In this document: piece after piece, positions 52,145-63,547 of the stretch
Layout: each line of letters begins with the position of its first letter
How positions within the stretch are numbered: the stretch's first letter is position 1
Assembly (NCBI RefSeq): GCF_022867795.2
Contig: NZ_CP107006.1
Span: 496,001 to 560,000, forward strand
From: Chitinophaga horti
GTDB taxonomy: Bacteria > Bacteroidota > Bacteroidia > Chitinophagales > Chitinophagaceae
Reading direction: 5' to 3'
Length of the DNA stretch: 64,000 bases
Position numbers and translations under genes: made by a program
The notes under the pieces: generated by a model
Told to the model about the DNA's origin: nothing
The model's input: only the letters and a program-made list of their open reading frames with translations
The model's database searches: none

Positions 52145-53242
52145 ATGGAACAGCCATCTTTAGAGAAAAAAGATCCATTGCTGTTGTTTCCCTGCCCGGG
52201 TTGTAACGCGCAGTTACATTTCGATCCGGGTGGGCAGCAGCTGGAGTGCGAACATTGTGGAACACGGGTAGCCATCGAGCGGGGCACAGACCAGATACGG
52301 GAAAACAACCTGCATCGCCAGATGGTAGAGAATACCGATCCTGCCACCACCATCGAGCAGCAGGTATATAAATGCAACCGCTGCTCGGCCGAAACGATCT
52401 TCACGTCCGAAACGCCTACCTTCATTTGCGCCTTCTGCAACTTCGAGGTAGTGAACCCGGTGGCGTATAAAACGCGCATCATTCAGCCTTCGGGGATCAT
52501 CCCGTTCGTGGTCGACAAACAACAATCCGTTTCCATCTTTAAAACCTGGTTGGGCAAAGGCTTCTGGGCACCCAATGACCTGGCGCAATTTGCCAGGCAG
52601 GATGCGCTGCACGGCATGTATCTCCCGTTCTGGACGTACGACGCGCAAACCAATAGTCACTGGACGGGCTACGGCGGCCGTTACTACTGGGAAACCGAAT
52701 ATTTCAACGATGCACAGGGCAAACGCCAGAGCCGCCAGGTCCGTCGTACCGAGTGGATCTATCGCAGCGGCACATACGACCGCTTCTTCGACGATGTGCT
52801 GATCGGCGGCACCAATGAACTCACGCAACAGGAGTGTTACAGCATCTTTCCCTACGACCTTAAAGCGCTCATCAACTTCGATGCCCGTTACCTTTCCGGC
52901 TGGCAGGCCGATGTGTACGATGTGGCTGTCGGGGAAGGCTACACGCAGGCGGAAGCCATCATGCGCGATGCGATCCACGACGCCTGTGCCGAACAATGCC
53001 GCATCGATACGTACCGCGATCTGAATGTGAACACGCAGTATTCCGCACAAACCTATAAACATGTATTGCTGCCGATCTGGCTATGCTCTTACTTCTATAA
53101 AAACAAAAAATACCACTTCCTGGTAAACGGACAAACAGGCCGTATTCATGGTAAGAAGCCGGTATCTGCAGGGAAGGTAGTGTTGGCGGTGTTGCTGGCG
53201 CTGATTGTTGTTGCTGGTATTATTTACGCGGGGAATCAATAG
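52145..53242 (+). CDS. Zinc-ribbon membrane protein paired with the SPFH gene
   Basis: A 365-residue protein with two N-terminal zinc ribbons (CPGCNAQLHFDPGGQQLECEHC, about residues 18-41, and CNRCSAETIFTSETPTFICAFC, about 78-99, given in full in the sequence). A middle domain of unknown type follows (GMYLPFWTYDAQTNSHWTGYGGRYY, ITTYRDLNVNTQYSAQTYKHVLLPIWL in parts), and a single membrane span lies near the C-terminus (VVLAVLLALIVVAGIIYAG). So the ribbons face the cytoplasm. Cysteine pairs are complete. The protein resembles 'TFIIB-type zinc ribbon' partners of SPFH-SHOCT proteins, but the function is unknown. Confidence 0.75.
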   Translation: MEQPSLEKKDPLLLFPCPGCNAQLHFDPGGQQLECEHCGTRVAIERGTDQIRENNLHRQMVENTDPATTIEQQVYKCNRCSAETIFTSETPTFICAFCNFEVVNPVAYKTRIIQPSGIIPFVVDKQQSVSIFKTWLGKGFWAPNDLAQFARQDALHGMYLPFWTYDAQTNSHWTGYGGRYYWETEYFNDAQGKRQSRQVRRTEWIYRSGTYDRFFDDVLIGGTNELTQQECYSIFPYDLKALINFDARYLSGWQADVYDVAVGEGYTQAEAIMRDAIHDACAEQCRIDTYRDLNVNTQYSAQTYKHVLLPIWLCSYFYKNKKYHFLVNGQTGRIHGKKPVSAGKVVLAVLLALIVVAGIIYAGNQ

Positions 53243-53318
53243 TAAGATGACTTGTCTGTTCGCAAGGCATTGTTGCGCTTAGGATATGGGCGAAAACGTA
53301 GTAGGGGAGGATTGGTGG

Positions 53319-53819
53319 TTAAAGCTTCTCCGAAGCAACCAGTTCGGGGTTAAGTTCACTTATCGAAATTGAGTTATTAGTAATCGCATCTTTTATCAGG
53401 TCTTTGAGTTGTTTCCTGGTATAGGTCTGAAAGGTTGTAGGTGAACTAAAGCAATGCAATATCAGATCTTTCACTGCGCCAAGTTTGTTATACGTTAATG
53501 AAGAAATGTCCTGATGAAGTTTTACCAGTGAGGTAATGGTTGTATCTCCATCAGTCGGGGTTAACTGTAACCCTTTGTTTTTGATGTCGTCTTCGTTGAT
53601 TACAACTATATAAATAGTACTTAGTTTTACCGCGCAGGCTCCCGTAACCAAGGCAAGTATAGCTTTTTCAAGATCCGAAAGACTATCTATCCGCCACACG
53701 GAAAGGTCATTGTTGGTGGTCTTAAGGCAAATGGTGATCGCATCAGCTGATACATCTCCATTCGCATCTTTTAGCTGATCCCATTTTGCGCGATTAATTC
53801 TCCTTACTACGAACGGCAT
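53319..53819 (-). CDS. Hypothetical protein, third gene of an AT-richer cassette
   Basis: A 166-residue soluble protein of no recognised family. It opens MPFVVRRINRAKWDQLKDANGDVSADAITICLKTTNNDLSVWRIDS (in part), and contains a hydrophobic helix EKAILALVTGACAVKL and strand TIYIVVINEDDI, then a helical second half. Its ATG lies 13 nt inside the end of the upstream gene in a different frame, so the two are translationally coupled. DNA here is visibly more AT-rich than the neighbouring housekeeping genes. Its role probably depends on the other two proteins of the cassette; it may be an accessory or defence module, but no sequence evidence assigns one. Confidence 0.6.
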   Translation of the reverse strand: MPFVVRRINRAKWDQLKDANGDVSADAITICLKTTNNDLSVWRIDSLSDLEKAILALVTGACAVKLSTIYIVVINEDDIKNKGLQLTPTDGDTTITSLVKLHQDISSLTYNKLGAVKDLILHCFSSPTTFQTYTRKQLKDLIKDAITNNSISISELNPELVASEKL

Positions 53820-54467
53820 AGAAGTTCTTCTTCAATGTCTTTAATGACTTGATTTATATAGTTTTGAAGCCACTCGCATTCCACGGACGTCTTACGCAGA
53901 ATGTCCAAACTAGTTTCTGATCCCCAGTTTTCAAGTATCCTCACGCCGAGCTCCTTTGCCTCAAGGTTTTTGTGAGTTAGTGCGGAAAGAGCCATGATTT
54001 GTCCGATTGATCCAATTATCTCTTCATCCAGGCTCTCAAGCACCCGTAATATTCCGAGAAATATTTTTTCATCACTCGCAAAATATCGGGTGTATAAATT
54101 ACTAAACCAGATGGAAGTAGCAGCAGCATTTTTTGAATAGTGTTGCTGGAATATCTTTGAGCATTCTGTTCGCCGCCCATATTCTACATCTTCATACTTT
54201 AAGAGATACGAACATGGGCGTTACATGCTCGTCCAGGAATTGGATTTGTTTATTGTTTAAATAATTTAAGTCCGGGATATAGTTGGTGGCGTAGTCATTA
54301 GGCTCGTTTGCGACAGGTAAGGAATAAGTACCCGGTGAGCCCGTTTCATTAGGTGCCGACCAGTTGTAAGAAAAACTTGAAGGAAAAGCGTCATTCAGCT
54401 GCGTTAATCGCTCAGCATGCGTAATTGTTGGCTGCAAATTCAAGTTTGTATAATGATAGAAGTTCAT
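53807..54467 (-). pseudogene. Hypothetical gene split by a one-base frameshift, second in the cassette
   Basis: The ATG at 54467 opens a frame of 91 residues (MNFYHYTNLNLQPTITH start) that stops at 54192. In the next frame, the reading LKYEDVEYGRRTECSKIFQQ to LLCRS continues from about there to 53807 with no start codon ahead of position 54043, and it looks like protein throughout. The whole span is 661 nt, one more than a multiple of three. Removing one A in CTTAAAG (54197-54203, minus strand) fuses both halves into a single 219-residue protein. So the gene has an A insertion, a programmed +1 slip, or a sequencing error. Its start overlaps the stop of the upstream gene by one base. No domain is recognised. 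Confidence 0.65.
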
Positions 54468-55201
54468 TATTCTGATAATGTTTGTATATGTTCCGAAACG
54501 ATTTTTTCTTCCGTGGTAAGCACCTGTTCTAGGAAGCTTACGATGTTTTCCTGACTGAATCGGTATCCGTGATTATCCTGGTGCGTATTGATATCAACTA
54601 TTGTTAGCAGCCCGTCAACCATAACATCCTGATTATTCTTCCTCATCATAGCTTTCTGCCAAAGCGACTCTACAGAAATATTGAGTCGTTCAGTAGCGGG
54701 TATATTGATGGTATCCCTGACTACAATTTTATGAACGCATTCGACGGGTGGTTTTTGCTTTAAAAAAGGAAGCGTATTTAATGCCTTATCTGTAAAAGAT
54801 CTAAGGTCGATAGAAGTGATGGCTGTTTGCGTCACAAATCCTATCCGCTTATGGGTTTTATTAAACTTTGAGTTTATCCTGGCAATCATTTCAATCGTTT
54901 CCTTAATAAAAGTAGACTTGTCCGGCATCTCCATCGTCCCAACATTGACATTCGTTTGATAGATGTCTATCCGTTCCACCCCAAAAATTATCTGTACGCC
55001 TCTGTCGGTTGAAATCAGTTGAAATCTGTTTGCATTTTGACCAAACTGATTTTCTCCATGTCTGATTTCACTATAGTAACTCGGCAATAAACCTTTGTCC
55101 TTAAATGCATCTAAAAAGTATTGAATGTTATCAAGACTAGGCGTAATATCCTCGTAGCTACCGAAAAGAGCAACCTGGTATCTTATATTTTGAACGTCCA
55201 T
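54467..55201 (-). CDS. Hypothetical protein, first gene of the cassette (TIGR04255-like character)
   Basis: A 244-residue soluble protein. It opens MDVQNIRYQVALFGSYEDI, has FQLISTDRGVQIIFGVERIDIYQ, and ends with a helical C-terminus (FLEQVLTTEEKIVSEHIQTLSE). The general look (short N-terminal beta strands, a core asking about an acquired strand pattern and mid-protein KRIGFVTQTAITSID) resembles the sporadically distributed TIGR04255 family, but this is a weak visual similarity. The stop TAA overlaps the next ATG (TAATG). It begins 44 bp from no other gene on its strand, being transcribed away from gcvP's terminator, and stands in AT-richer DNA. Possibly part of a mobile or defence module; unknown. 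Confidence 0.6.
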   Translation of the reverse strand: MDVQNIRYQVALFGSYEDITPSLDNIQYFLDAFKDKGLLPSYYSEIRHGENQFGQNANRFQLISTDRGVQIIFGVERIDIYQTNVNVGTMEMPDKSTFIKETIEMIARINSKFNKTHKRIGFVTQTAITSIDLRSFTDKALNTLPFLKQKPPVECVHKIVVRDTINIPATERLNISVESLWQKAMMRKNNQDVMVDGLLTIVDINTHQDNHGYRFSQENIVSFLEQVLTTEEKIVSEHIQTLSE

Positions 55202-55289
55202 TGGGAATGTTATGTGGCTAGAAACTAAAGTTATCGAAATTTAATGAATCCCTGACACGCATTTCGCGTTACTTTCGTCAAATAAAAAA

Positions 55290-55313
55290 GGGGCTGACCA
55301 CACGGTCAGCCCC
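55290..55313 (-). terminator. Terminator of gcvP
   Basis: GGGGCTGACC/GGTCAGCCCC (55290-55299 with 55304-55313) with ACAC loop and a T-run on the minus strand, 23 nt past the gcvP stop. Confidence 0.85.
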
Positions 55314-55335
55314 TCTTTTATTATAACTATTTTAA

Positions 55336-58194
<2,859 letters not shown>

Positions 58195-58445
58195 TATACA
58201 AGCAGGTATTATTAGAAAAGAATGCGCAAAGCTATAACCTTTTTACCCAACAGCCAAAAGGCGCCCCGCCATGTGGAAACAGTGGTGATAAACCGATTGT
58301 TCGGCGAGTGACTTTTGTCATAGAAGTGTTATTGGGCCCTTACCGTCACCGCTCTCCCCAGCCCCCGTTGTGTCACTCCCTTGTACCCCATCTCTACATT
58401 CTCCCGCTCATATGTTAATCAAAACCCAGGTCAACCATAATATTT

Positions 58446-58489
58446 AAAGGGCAACGAAAGGGCAACGAAAGGGGTAGGAAAGGGAAATG
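58446..58489 (+). repeat. Four 11-bp units (AAAGGGCAACG type)
   Basis: AAAGGGCAACG twice, then AAAGGGGTAGG and AAAGGGAAATG, 44 bp in all. The period and an invariant AGG match the arrays at 3245-3420 and 35149-35400. Confidence 0.75.
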
Positions 58490-58541
58490 GTCGGATTTTG
58501 GGTTAAAATACTATCAGGTTACGCGCCTCCGCTTACCCGTT

Positions 58542-58706
58542 CCCGTCATCGCGAATGCCGTTTAAGCGAACCTCCGCATTAGTCTCCGACCATTTTCCCG
58601 TCATCGCGAATGCCGTTTAAGCGAACCTCCGCATTAGTCTCCGACCATTTTCCCGTCATCGCGAATGCAATGAAGCGAACCTCCGCTTTAGTCTCGGTGG
58701 CAGTAA
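58542..58706 (+). repeat. Three tandem 55-bp repeats
   Basis: Units begin CCCGTCATCGCGAATG at 58542, 58597 and 58652. The first two are nearly identical; the third diverges after its first 40 bp (AATGAAGCGAACCTCCGCTT). Each resembles the arms of the inverted repeat at 43411-43523, so it is a dispersed family. There are no unique spacers, so this is not a CRISPR array. Confidence 0.85.
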
Positions 58707-59173
58707 GGCTGGCAGCCTGAACTACCATTGCGAAGACCGCACACGAGGGTGGCCGCGCTTCGCTCGCCATGACGGATATTGAGAATCCCATGAAGGGTAG
58801 GGAGCATCCGATGATGATATGGCGATCCCATGTCGCAAACGGAAATCGCTACGCCGGGAAGGGGAAATACCGCTGAAGGGAGTGACCTTTACATTTGTGC
58901 CGATGAGGCGAATCCACGAAGTGGATAGCATCGCTTCCTCCGTCATCGCGACTGCAATGAAGCGAACCTCCGCGTTAATCTTCGCGGCGATAGGTCGGCA
59001 GCCATTAACTACTTGTACGAAGACTGCATACGAGGGTGGCCGCGCTTCGCTCGCCATGACGGATATTGAGAATCCCATGACGGGTAGGGAGAATCCCATG
59101 ATGATATGGCGATCCCATGTCGGAAAGGGAAATCGCTACGCCGGGAAGGGGAAATACCGCTGAAGTGAGTGAC
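58654..59173 (+). repeat. 233-bp direct duplication, 287 bp apart
   Basis: Copy A is 58654-58886 and copy B 58941-59173. They share the CGTCATCGCGA.TGCAATGAAG start, CGAGGGTGGCCGCGCTTCGC, the ATGATATGGCGATCCCATGTC stretch and GCTACGCCGGGAAGGGGAAA, with scattered differences. Between the copies a short stretch (58887-58940) is unique. Confidence 0.8.
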
Positions 59174-59220
59174 ACAACGGGGGCTGAACAGAGAGGCAAA
59201 AGCTGGTGCCATAATTTATT

Positions 59221-59228
59221 TACCTTTG
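59221..59228 (+). promoter_or_regulatory. Bacteroidota -7 box (TACCTTTG) for the YkgJ-like gene
   Basis: TACCTTTG, the same octamer as in front of the pseudouridine synthase gene, lies 16 nt upstream of the ATG at 59244. Confidence 0.55.
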
Positions 59229-59243
59229 CACAAAATCTGGTTA

Positions 59244-59735
59244 ATGTCGGGCATATTGGACAAGTGGGAGCTGCGTGCGAAGGAGCAGCAGAAGGCTAAC
59301 AAGCAGTTCCTGCAAAAAATGCAATTGAAAAAGGGAAAGGGGGCGGAGCGACTGCTGCCCGATCTGCATGAGGAGGCGTTCGAAAAGATCGACTGTCTGC
59401 AGTGTGCCGGGTGCTGTAAAACCATTAGTCCGCGCTTCAAAACGCCGGATATTAAACGCATTGCCAAATACCTCGGCCTCAAAGAGTCGGTGTTCATCGA
59501 AACGTACCTCCGCCTCGACTCCGACGGGGATTATGTGGTGAGAAGCAGTCCCTGCCCGTTCCTGGCCGCCGATAATACCTGTAACATCTACGACATGCGC
59601 CCCGGCGACTGCCGCAATTACCCCTATACGGACAGTGATGAGTTCTTCAAACGTCCGACCACGACTTATCTGAACAGCACGATTTGTCCGGCTGTATTCT
59701 ACGTACTGGAGCGGCTTCGCGCCAAAGTCGGTTAA
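59244..59735 (+). CDS. YkgJ-family cysteine-cluster protein
   Basis: A 163-residue protein with a CxxCxxCC zinc/iron-chelating motif (CLQCAGCCK, about residues 52-60), followed by CPFLAADNTCNIYDMRPGDCRNYPY and TICPAVF. These conserved cysteines define the YkgJ/'Fe-S cluster protein' family, thought to bind a metal ion or Fe-S cluster. The start at 59244 is set by the -7 box 16 nt upstream; open frame before it lies in the repeat cassette. The gene overlaps the 3' end of the minus-strand MFS gene by 4 nt. Cellular role unknown. Confidence 0.85.
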   Translation: MSGILDKWELRAKEQQKANKQFLQKMQLKKGKGAERLLPDLHEEAFEKIDCLQCAGCCKTISPRFKTPDIKRIAKYLGLKESVFIETYLRLDSDGDYVVRSSPCPFLAADNTCNIYDMRPGDCRNYPYTDSDEFFKRPTTTYLNSTICPAVFYVLERLRAKVG

Positions 59736-60991
59736 TCTTTCTTATCAGGATGTAAATCGAGGTTTCGCATGGCGGGCGATATGATGTACGTGGTAATCAC
59801 TACGCCTAACGTCACGCATCCGCCAAATACCACCGACCTTACCGTACCCAGCAACTTCGCTGCGAGGCCACTTTCGAAGGCGCCTAACTCGTTACTGCTG
59901 CCGATAAACATCGAGCTTACGGAGGATACGCGGCCGCGCATGTCGTCGGGTGTTTTCATCTGTAAAATGGTTTGGCGGATGTTTACGCTGATGCCATCGA
60001 GCATGCCGCTCATAAACAGCGCCAGGAGCGAAAGCGGGAACCAGGTGGATACGCCGAATACGATCATCGCAATACCAAACCCAAACACGGCTGCCAGCAG
60101 TTTAATACCGGGTTTGTTAACCAGTGGCCGGTAGGCGAGGATCAACATCGTAAGACAGGCACCTACAGCCGGCGCGGCGCGCATCAGTCCGTACCCTTGC
60201 GGGCCTACGTGTAAAATATCTTTCGCATAAATGGTAAGAATGGCCACGGAGCCTCCGAACAGCACGGCGAACATGTCGAGCGTCATGGCGTTGAGTACGA
60301 CTTTGGTCTTCCACACGAACTTTAATCCGGCGCTGAGCCGTTGTGCTACCGATTCGCCGGTTTCCTTGTAGTGTACGGGTTTGGGTTTGATTTGCAGGAG
60401 CGACAGGAAGGGGAGCAGGAGGATGCCGACGACGAGCAACATGGTCCAATGCACGCCCATCCAGAAGATGCACAGTCCGCCGAGTGCAGGCCCCATAATA
60501 CCGCCCACCTGCCAGGCGGAGGTGCTCCAGGTAATGCCATTGGTAAGCGCTTCGCGCGGTACCACCAGCGATAACATGGTGAAGGTGGCCGGTGCCACGA
60601 ACGCGCGTACAATGCCGCCGCAGAAAACCATCAGGTATACGAGTAATACTACATGCTGTTTATCGATCCCTGCCACGGCACGGTCCCAGGTGAGCAGGAA
60701 CAACGAGGTACTGATAACGAAGTAGGCGGCCAGGCATTTGAGCAGGATGCCGCGCTTCTCCCGTTTGTCGACAATATTACCGGCAAACAGTGCCAGGCTA
60801 AAGGAAGGAATGATTTCGGCCAGACCGATGAATCCCAGCGAAAGCGGGTCGTTGGTGAGTTCATACACTTTCCATTCTATCACAGCGAATTGCATCGAGA
60901 GGGCAAAGATCACGGCAAAGCGGATCACCAGGAAGTACTTGAATTCAGGCACTCTTAACGATGCGTACGGGTCTCGTTTAATCGTCTCCAA
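59732..60991 (-). CDS. MFS transporter (MDR/enterobactin-exporter-like)
   Basis: A 419-residue inner-membrane transporter of the major facilitator superfamily with 12 predicted spans. The EntS/DHA3-like features are LSLGFIGLAEIIPSFSLALFAGNIVDKREKR (motif A in the loop 2-3), FCGGIVRAFVAPATFTMLSLVVP and MLDGISVNIRQTILQMKTPDDMRGRVSSVSSMF in pieces. It probably exports a small molecule with H+; substrate unknown. No ATG opens the frame at a sensible place. TTG 60991 is chosen because a TATCTTTG -7 box (61022-61029) lies 31 nt upstream; a TTG at 61075 would add 28 residues that include this promoter. Confidence 0.85.
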   Translation of the reverse strand: METIKRDPYASLRVPEFKYFLVIRFAVIFALSMQFAVIEWKVYELTNDPLSLGFIGLAEIIPSFSLALFAGNIVDKREKRGILLKCLAAYFVISTSLFLLTWDRAVAGIDKQHVVLLVYLMVFCGGIVRAFVAPATFTMLSLVVPREALTNGITWSTSAWQVGGIMGPALGGLCIFWMGVHWTMLLVVGILLLPFLSLLQIKPKPVHYKETGESVAQRLSAGLKFVWKTKVVLNAMTLDMFAVLFGGSVAILTIYAKDILHVGPQGYGLMRAAPAVGACLTMLILAYRPLVNKPGIKLLAAVFGFGIAMIVFGVSTWFPLSLLALFMSGMLDGISVNIRQTILQMKTPDDMRGRVSSVSSMFIGSSNELGAFESGLAAKLLGTVRSVVFGGCVTLGVVITTYIISPAMRNLDLHPDKKD

Positions 60992-61021
60992 TCTCTTAGT
61001 TTTTACTTGAAAGGGCTGCTG

Positions 61022-61029
61022 CAAAGATA
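61022..61029 (-). promoter_or_regulatory. Bacteroidota -7 box (TATCTTTG) for the MFS gene
   Basis: TATCTTTG on the minus strand matches TAnnTTTG. It supports a start downstream of 61022 for the transporter. Confidence 0.45.
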
Positions 61030-61334
61030 GTTTACCAGGACTTGCCACAACGTGCAGGCATCCATGATTAATCAAAATTTAAGCCGTGGGTTTGCCGGTT
61101 GTCAACTTTTTGCACAGGGTATAAGGGCATTTTTTACTTTTATGAGGACGAGCCACCATGTTTAAGCTAAAAATCCGGCCGCGTTTTTGCATCTTGTCTA
61201 CGCCGCTGTGTTGTACCCGAATCTTGGATAAATTCGTTAAATTGTTAGCAATACAGCGTAATATTTTGTTAAAACGCCATGCGTCGTACGAGCGACGCTT
61301 TGAATTGGCCTATATTTGAGAACGTTCAATTAGG

Positions 61335-63476
61335 ATGAATATGAGAATGAAACTGAAAGTGATCATACCGGTGTTGCTGATTACAGTGTCTGCCGGGGTA
61401 TTTGCCTTTAACAGGTACGGTGCCGGAGACCCCCCGGGCCGCTATGAAGCAGTGATGTCGCTGGTAGGGCAGATACTGAAGGAGGGTCACTACCAACCGA
61501 AAGACATAAACGATGCTTTTTCTAAAGAAGTTTTCAATAAATACCTGAAGAGCCTGGACCCGGAGAAGAAATTCCTGTTACAGAGTGATGTGGTGAAACT
61601 GAGAACATTGGAAACACATGTGGACGACGAACTGATGAACGGCGCGCCGCTCGAACTGTTTGCCGCTACTACAGAGGTGATCAAGAAAAGAGTAGCAGAA
61701 GCAGCAGCGATTTATCCTGCATTGCTTGAACAGCCTTTCGACTTCGCTAAAAACGAAAAGGTAGTGCTGGACCCCGAGGTGCTGGACTTCCCGAAAGATG
61801 AAGCCGCCCGTAAAGAAGCATGGCGCAAAGTGTTGAAATATCGCACACTCGAGAAGTTGGTAGACCTGCAGGAAATACAGGAGAAAGAAAAAGGTAAGCC
61901 GGACTTTAAACCGAAAACAGATGCTGCGATGGAAATCGAGGCACGCGCCAAGGTGAAAAAGATCTACGACCGCTACTTCGAGCGTCTGCAAAGCAAAAAA
62001 GAGAACGACGACGACCGTTTCGCTATGTATGTAAATGCGATTACCACTACGATGGACCCGCATACCGACTACATGCCGCCGGCGGATAAAAGATATTTCC
62101 AGGAGATGATGGCCGGCAAGTTCTACGGCATCGGCGCACAGCTGCTGGAAGAAGACGGCAGGATCAAGATTACGAGCATCGTAACCGGTAGTCCCAGCTG
62201 GAAGCAAGGTAAACTGAAAGCGGGCGACGTGATCATGAAGGTAGCCCAGGGCGATAAAGAGCCGGTGGATATTACCGGTTACGCCGTAGAAGACGCGGTG
62301 AAACTGATCCGTGGTGCGCAGGGTACCGAAGTGAGAATGACCGTGAAAAGCACCGACGGTACGGTGAAAGAAGTAGCGATCATCCGCGACGAGATCATCC
62401 TCGACGAAACATTTGCAAAGTCTGCCATCATCAACGGCGAACATAAAATCGGCTACATCTACCTCCCGGATTTCTATGCTGACTTCAATGACCGCGACGG
62501 CGCATCCTGCGCGAAAGACGTGGCCAAAGAAATCAAGAAACTGAAAGCCGAGAATGTAGAAGGCATTATCCTCGACCTGCGCTTTAACCCGGGGGGTTCA
62601 TTGCCAGATGTGGTAGAGATGGCCGGCCTGTTCGTTCCGGACGGCCCGATGGTACAGGTTCGCTCCCGTGGCGGCCGCGTACAGGTGCAGAGCGATCGCG
62701 ATAAGAGTGTGCAGTACGACGGCCCGCTCGCGATCATGGTAAACGAATACAGTGCTTCCGCTTCCGAAATCATGGCTGCGGCTATGCAGGATTACAAACG
62801 TGCGGTGATCATCGGCAGCACCAGCTTCGGTAAAGGTACCGTGCAAAGGCTGCTGGAACTGGACGGTTTCGTTAAAACAGACGCCCTGGGCAGCCTGGGT
62901 GGCCTGAAGCTGACCGTACAGAAGTTCTATCGCATTAACGGTGGTTCTACCCAGCTGAAAGGTGTGGAAGCTGACATCCAGCTGCCAGATCCTTACTACG
63001 AAGTAGGCGAACGTAAAGATAAAGACGCGCTGAAGTGGGACGAGGTGCCTAAAGCGAACTACGCTACCTGGGGCTACCCTGTGGACGTGAACGCGCTGAA
63101 GAAGAAAAGTGAGGCACGCGTAGCGAACAACGAAGCGTTCAAAATGATCAAAGAAAATGTGGGTACGTTGAAGAAGCTGGACCAGCAGAAGGATTACTCT
63201 CTCAACCTCCAGACCTACAAATCAGAACAAAAGGCGAATGCCGCCGCACTGAAAAAGTACGATACGGCGAATGATAAGGTAAAAGACCTGAACATCACCA
63301 GCCTCAAACAGGACCTTGACCGCCTGTCGGGAGACTCCGCCAAGCTGGCACGCAACAAGGACTGGTTGCGCCTGCGTACCAAAGACGTGTACCTGGACGA
63401 AGCCGTGAACGTAATGAACGACCTGATCGGCATTTCTTTTCCTAAGCTGAAACCAGCTACCTCCGCAGCAAACTAA
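61335..63476 (+). CDS. Carboxy-terminal processing peptidase, S41 (Tsp/Prc-like)
   Basis: A 713-residue periplasmic or membrane-anchored serine protease, which degrades or trims proteins with exposed C-termini. The N-terminal signal anchor (VIIPVLLITVSAGVFAF) is followed by a Tsp N-terminal domain (about 35-210), a PDZ domain (about 240-330, YGIGAQLLEEDGRIKITSIVTGSPSW), and the S41 domain with the catalytic Ser in VNEYSASASEIMA and Lys in STSFGKGTVQ. A C-terminal DUF3340-like region (about 540-700) makes it a Tsp/Prc-length enzyme, longer than CtpA. It stands alone with its own terminator. Confidence 0.93.
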   Translation: MNMRMKLKVIIPVLLITVSAGVFAFNRYGAGDPPGRYEAVMSLVGQILKEGHYQPKDINDAFSKEVFNKYLKSLDPEKKFLLQSDVVKLRTLETHVDDELMNGAPLELFAATTEVIKKRVAEAAAIYPALLEQPFDFAKNEKVVLDPEVLDFPKDEAARKEAWRKVLKYRTLEKLVDLQEIQEKEKGKPDFKPKTDAAMEIEARAKVKKIYDRYFERLQSKKENDDDRFAMYVNAITTTMDPHTDYMPPADKRYFQEMMAGKFYGIGAQLLEEDGRIKITSIVTGSPSWKQGKLKAGDVIMKVAQGDKEPVDITGYAVEDAVKLIRGAQGTEVRMTVKSTDGTVKEVAIIRDEIILDETFAKSAIINGEHKIGYIYLPDFYADFNDRDGASCAKDVAKEIKKLKAENVEGIILDLRFNPGGSLPDVVEMAGLFVPDGPMVQVRSRGGRVQVQSDRDKSVQYDGPLAIMVNEYSASASEIMAAAMQDYKRAVIIGSTSFGKGTVQRLLELDGFVKTDALGSLGGLKLTVQKFYRINGGSTQLKGVEADIQLPDPYYEVGERKDKDALKWDEVPKANYATWGYPVDVNALKKKSEARVANNEAFKMIKENVGTLKKLDQQKDYSLNLQTYKSEQKANAAALKKYDTANDKVKDLNITSLKQDLDRLSGDSAKLARNKDWLRLRTKDVYLDEAVNVMNDLIGISFPKLKPATSAAN

Positions 63477-63500
63477 GCGTATTTTAGGTTTAATCATAAG

Positions 63501-63537
63501 AAAAGAGGCTGTCTCATTGGATGAACAGCCTCTTTTT
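63501..63537 (+). terminator. Terminator after the S41 protease
   Basis: AAAAGAGGCTGT/ACAGCCTCTTTT (63501-63512 with 63525-63536) with a T-run; it probably also serves the convergent minus-strand gene. Confidence 0.9.
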
Positions 63538-63547
63538 ATTTTGTGGG

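Larger units (their letters stand above)
58359..59186. repeat. Intergenic repeat cassette bounded by 19-bp inverted repeats
   Basis: CAGCCCCCGTTGTGTCACT (58359-58377) recurs as a perfect reverse complement at 59168-59186. Between them lie four 11-bp units, three 55-bp tandem units and a duplicated 233-bp block; no coding gene is supported. Together with 58195-58358, where nothing was seen, this is the 1,049-bp gap between gcvP and the YkgJ-like gene. The bounding arms share the CCCCCGTTGYGWCRCTC core with the element at 3074-3475. Confidence 0.75.

Noticed and set aside
53319..55201. Assignment of the cassette to a named defence system
   Set aside because: No diagnostic motif (nuclease, helicase, reverse transcriptase, toxin or NTPase) was visible in any of the three proteins.
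58195..58358. Glycine riboswitch upstream of gcvP
   Set aside because: I saw no paired aptamer-like structure or conserved glycine-riboswitch core in the leader; the region is short and followed by repeats.
58542..58706. CRISPR array
   Set aside because: The 55-bp units abut directly with no unique spacers, and no cas gene is present.
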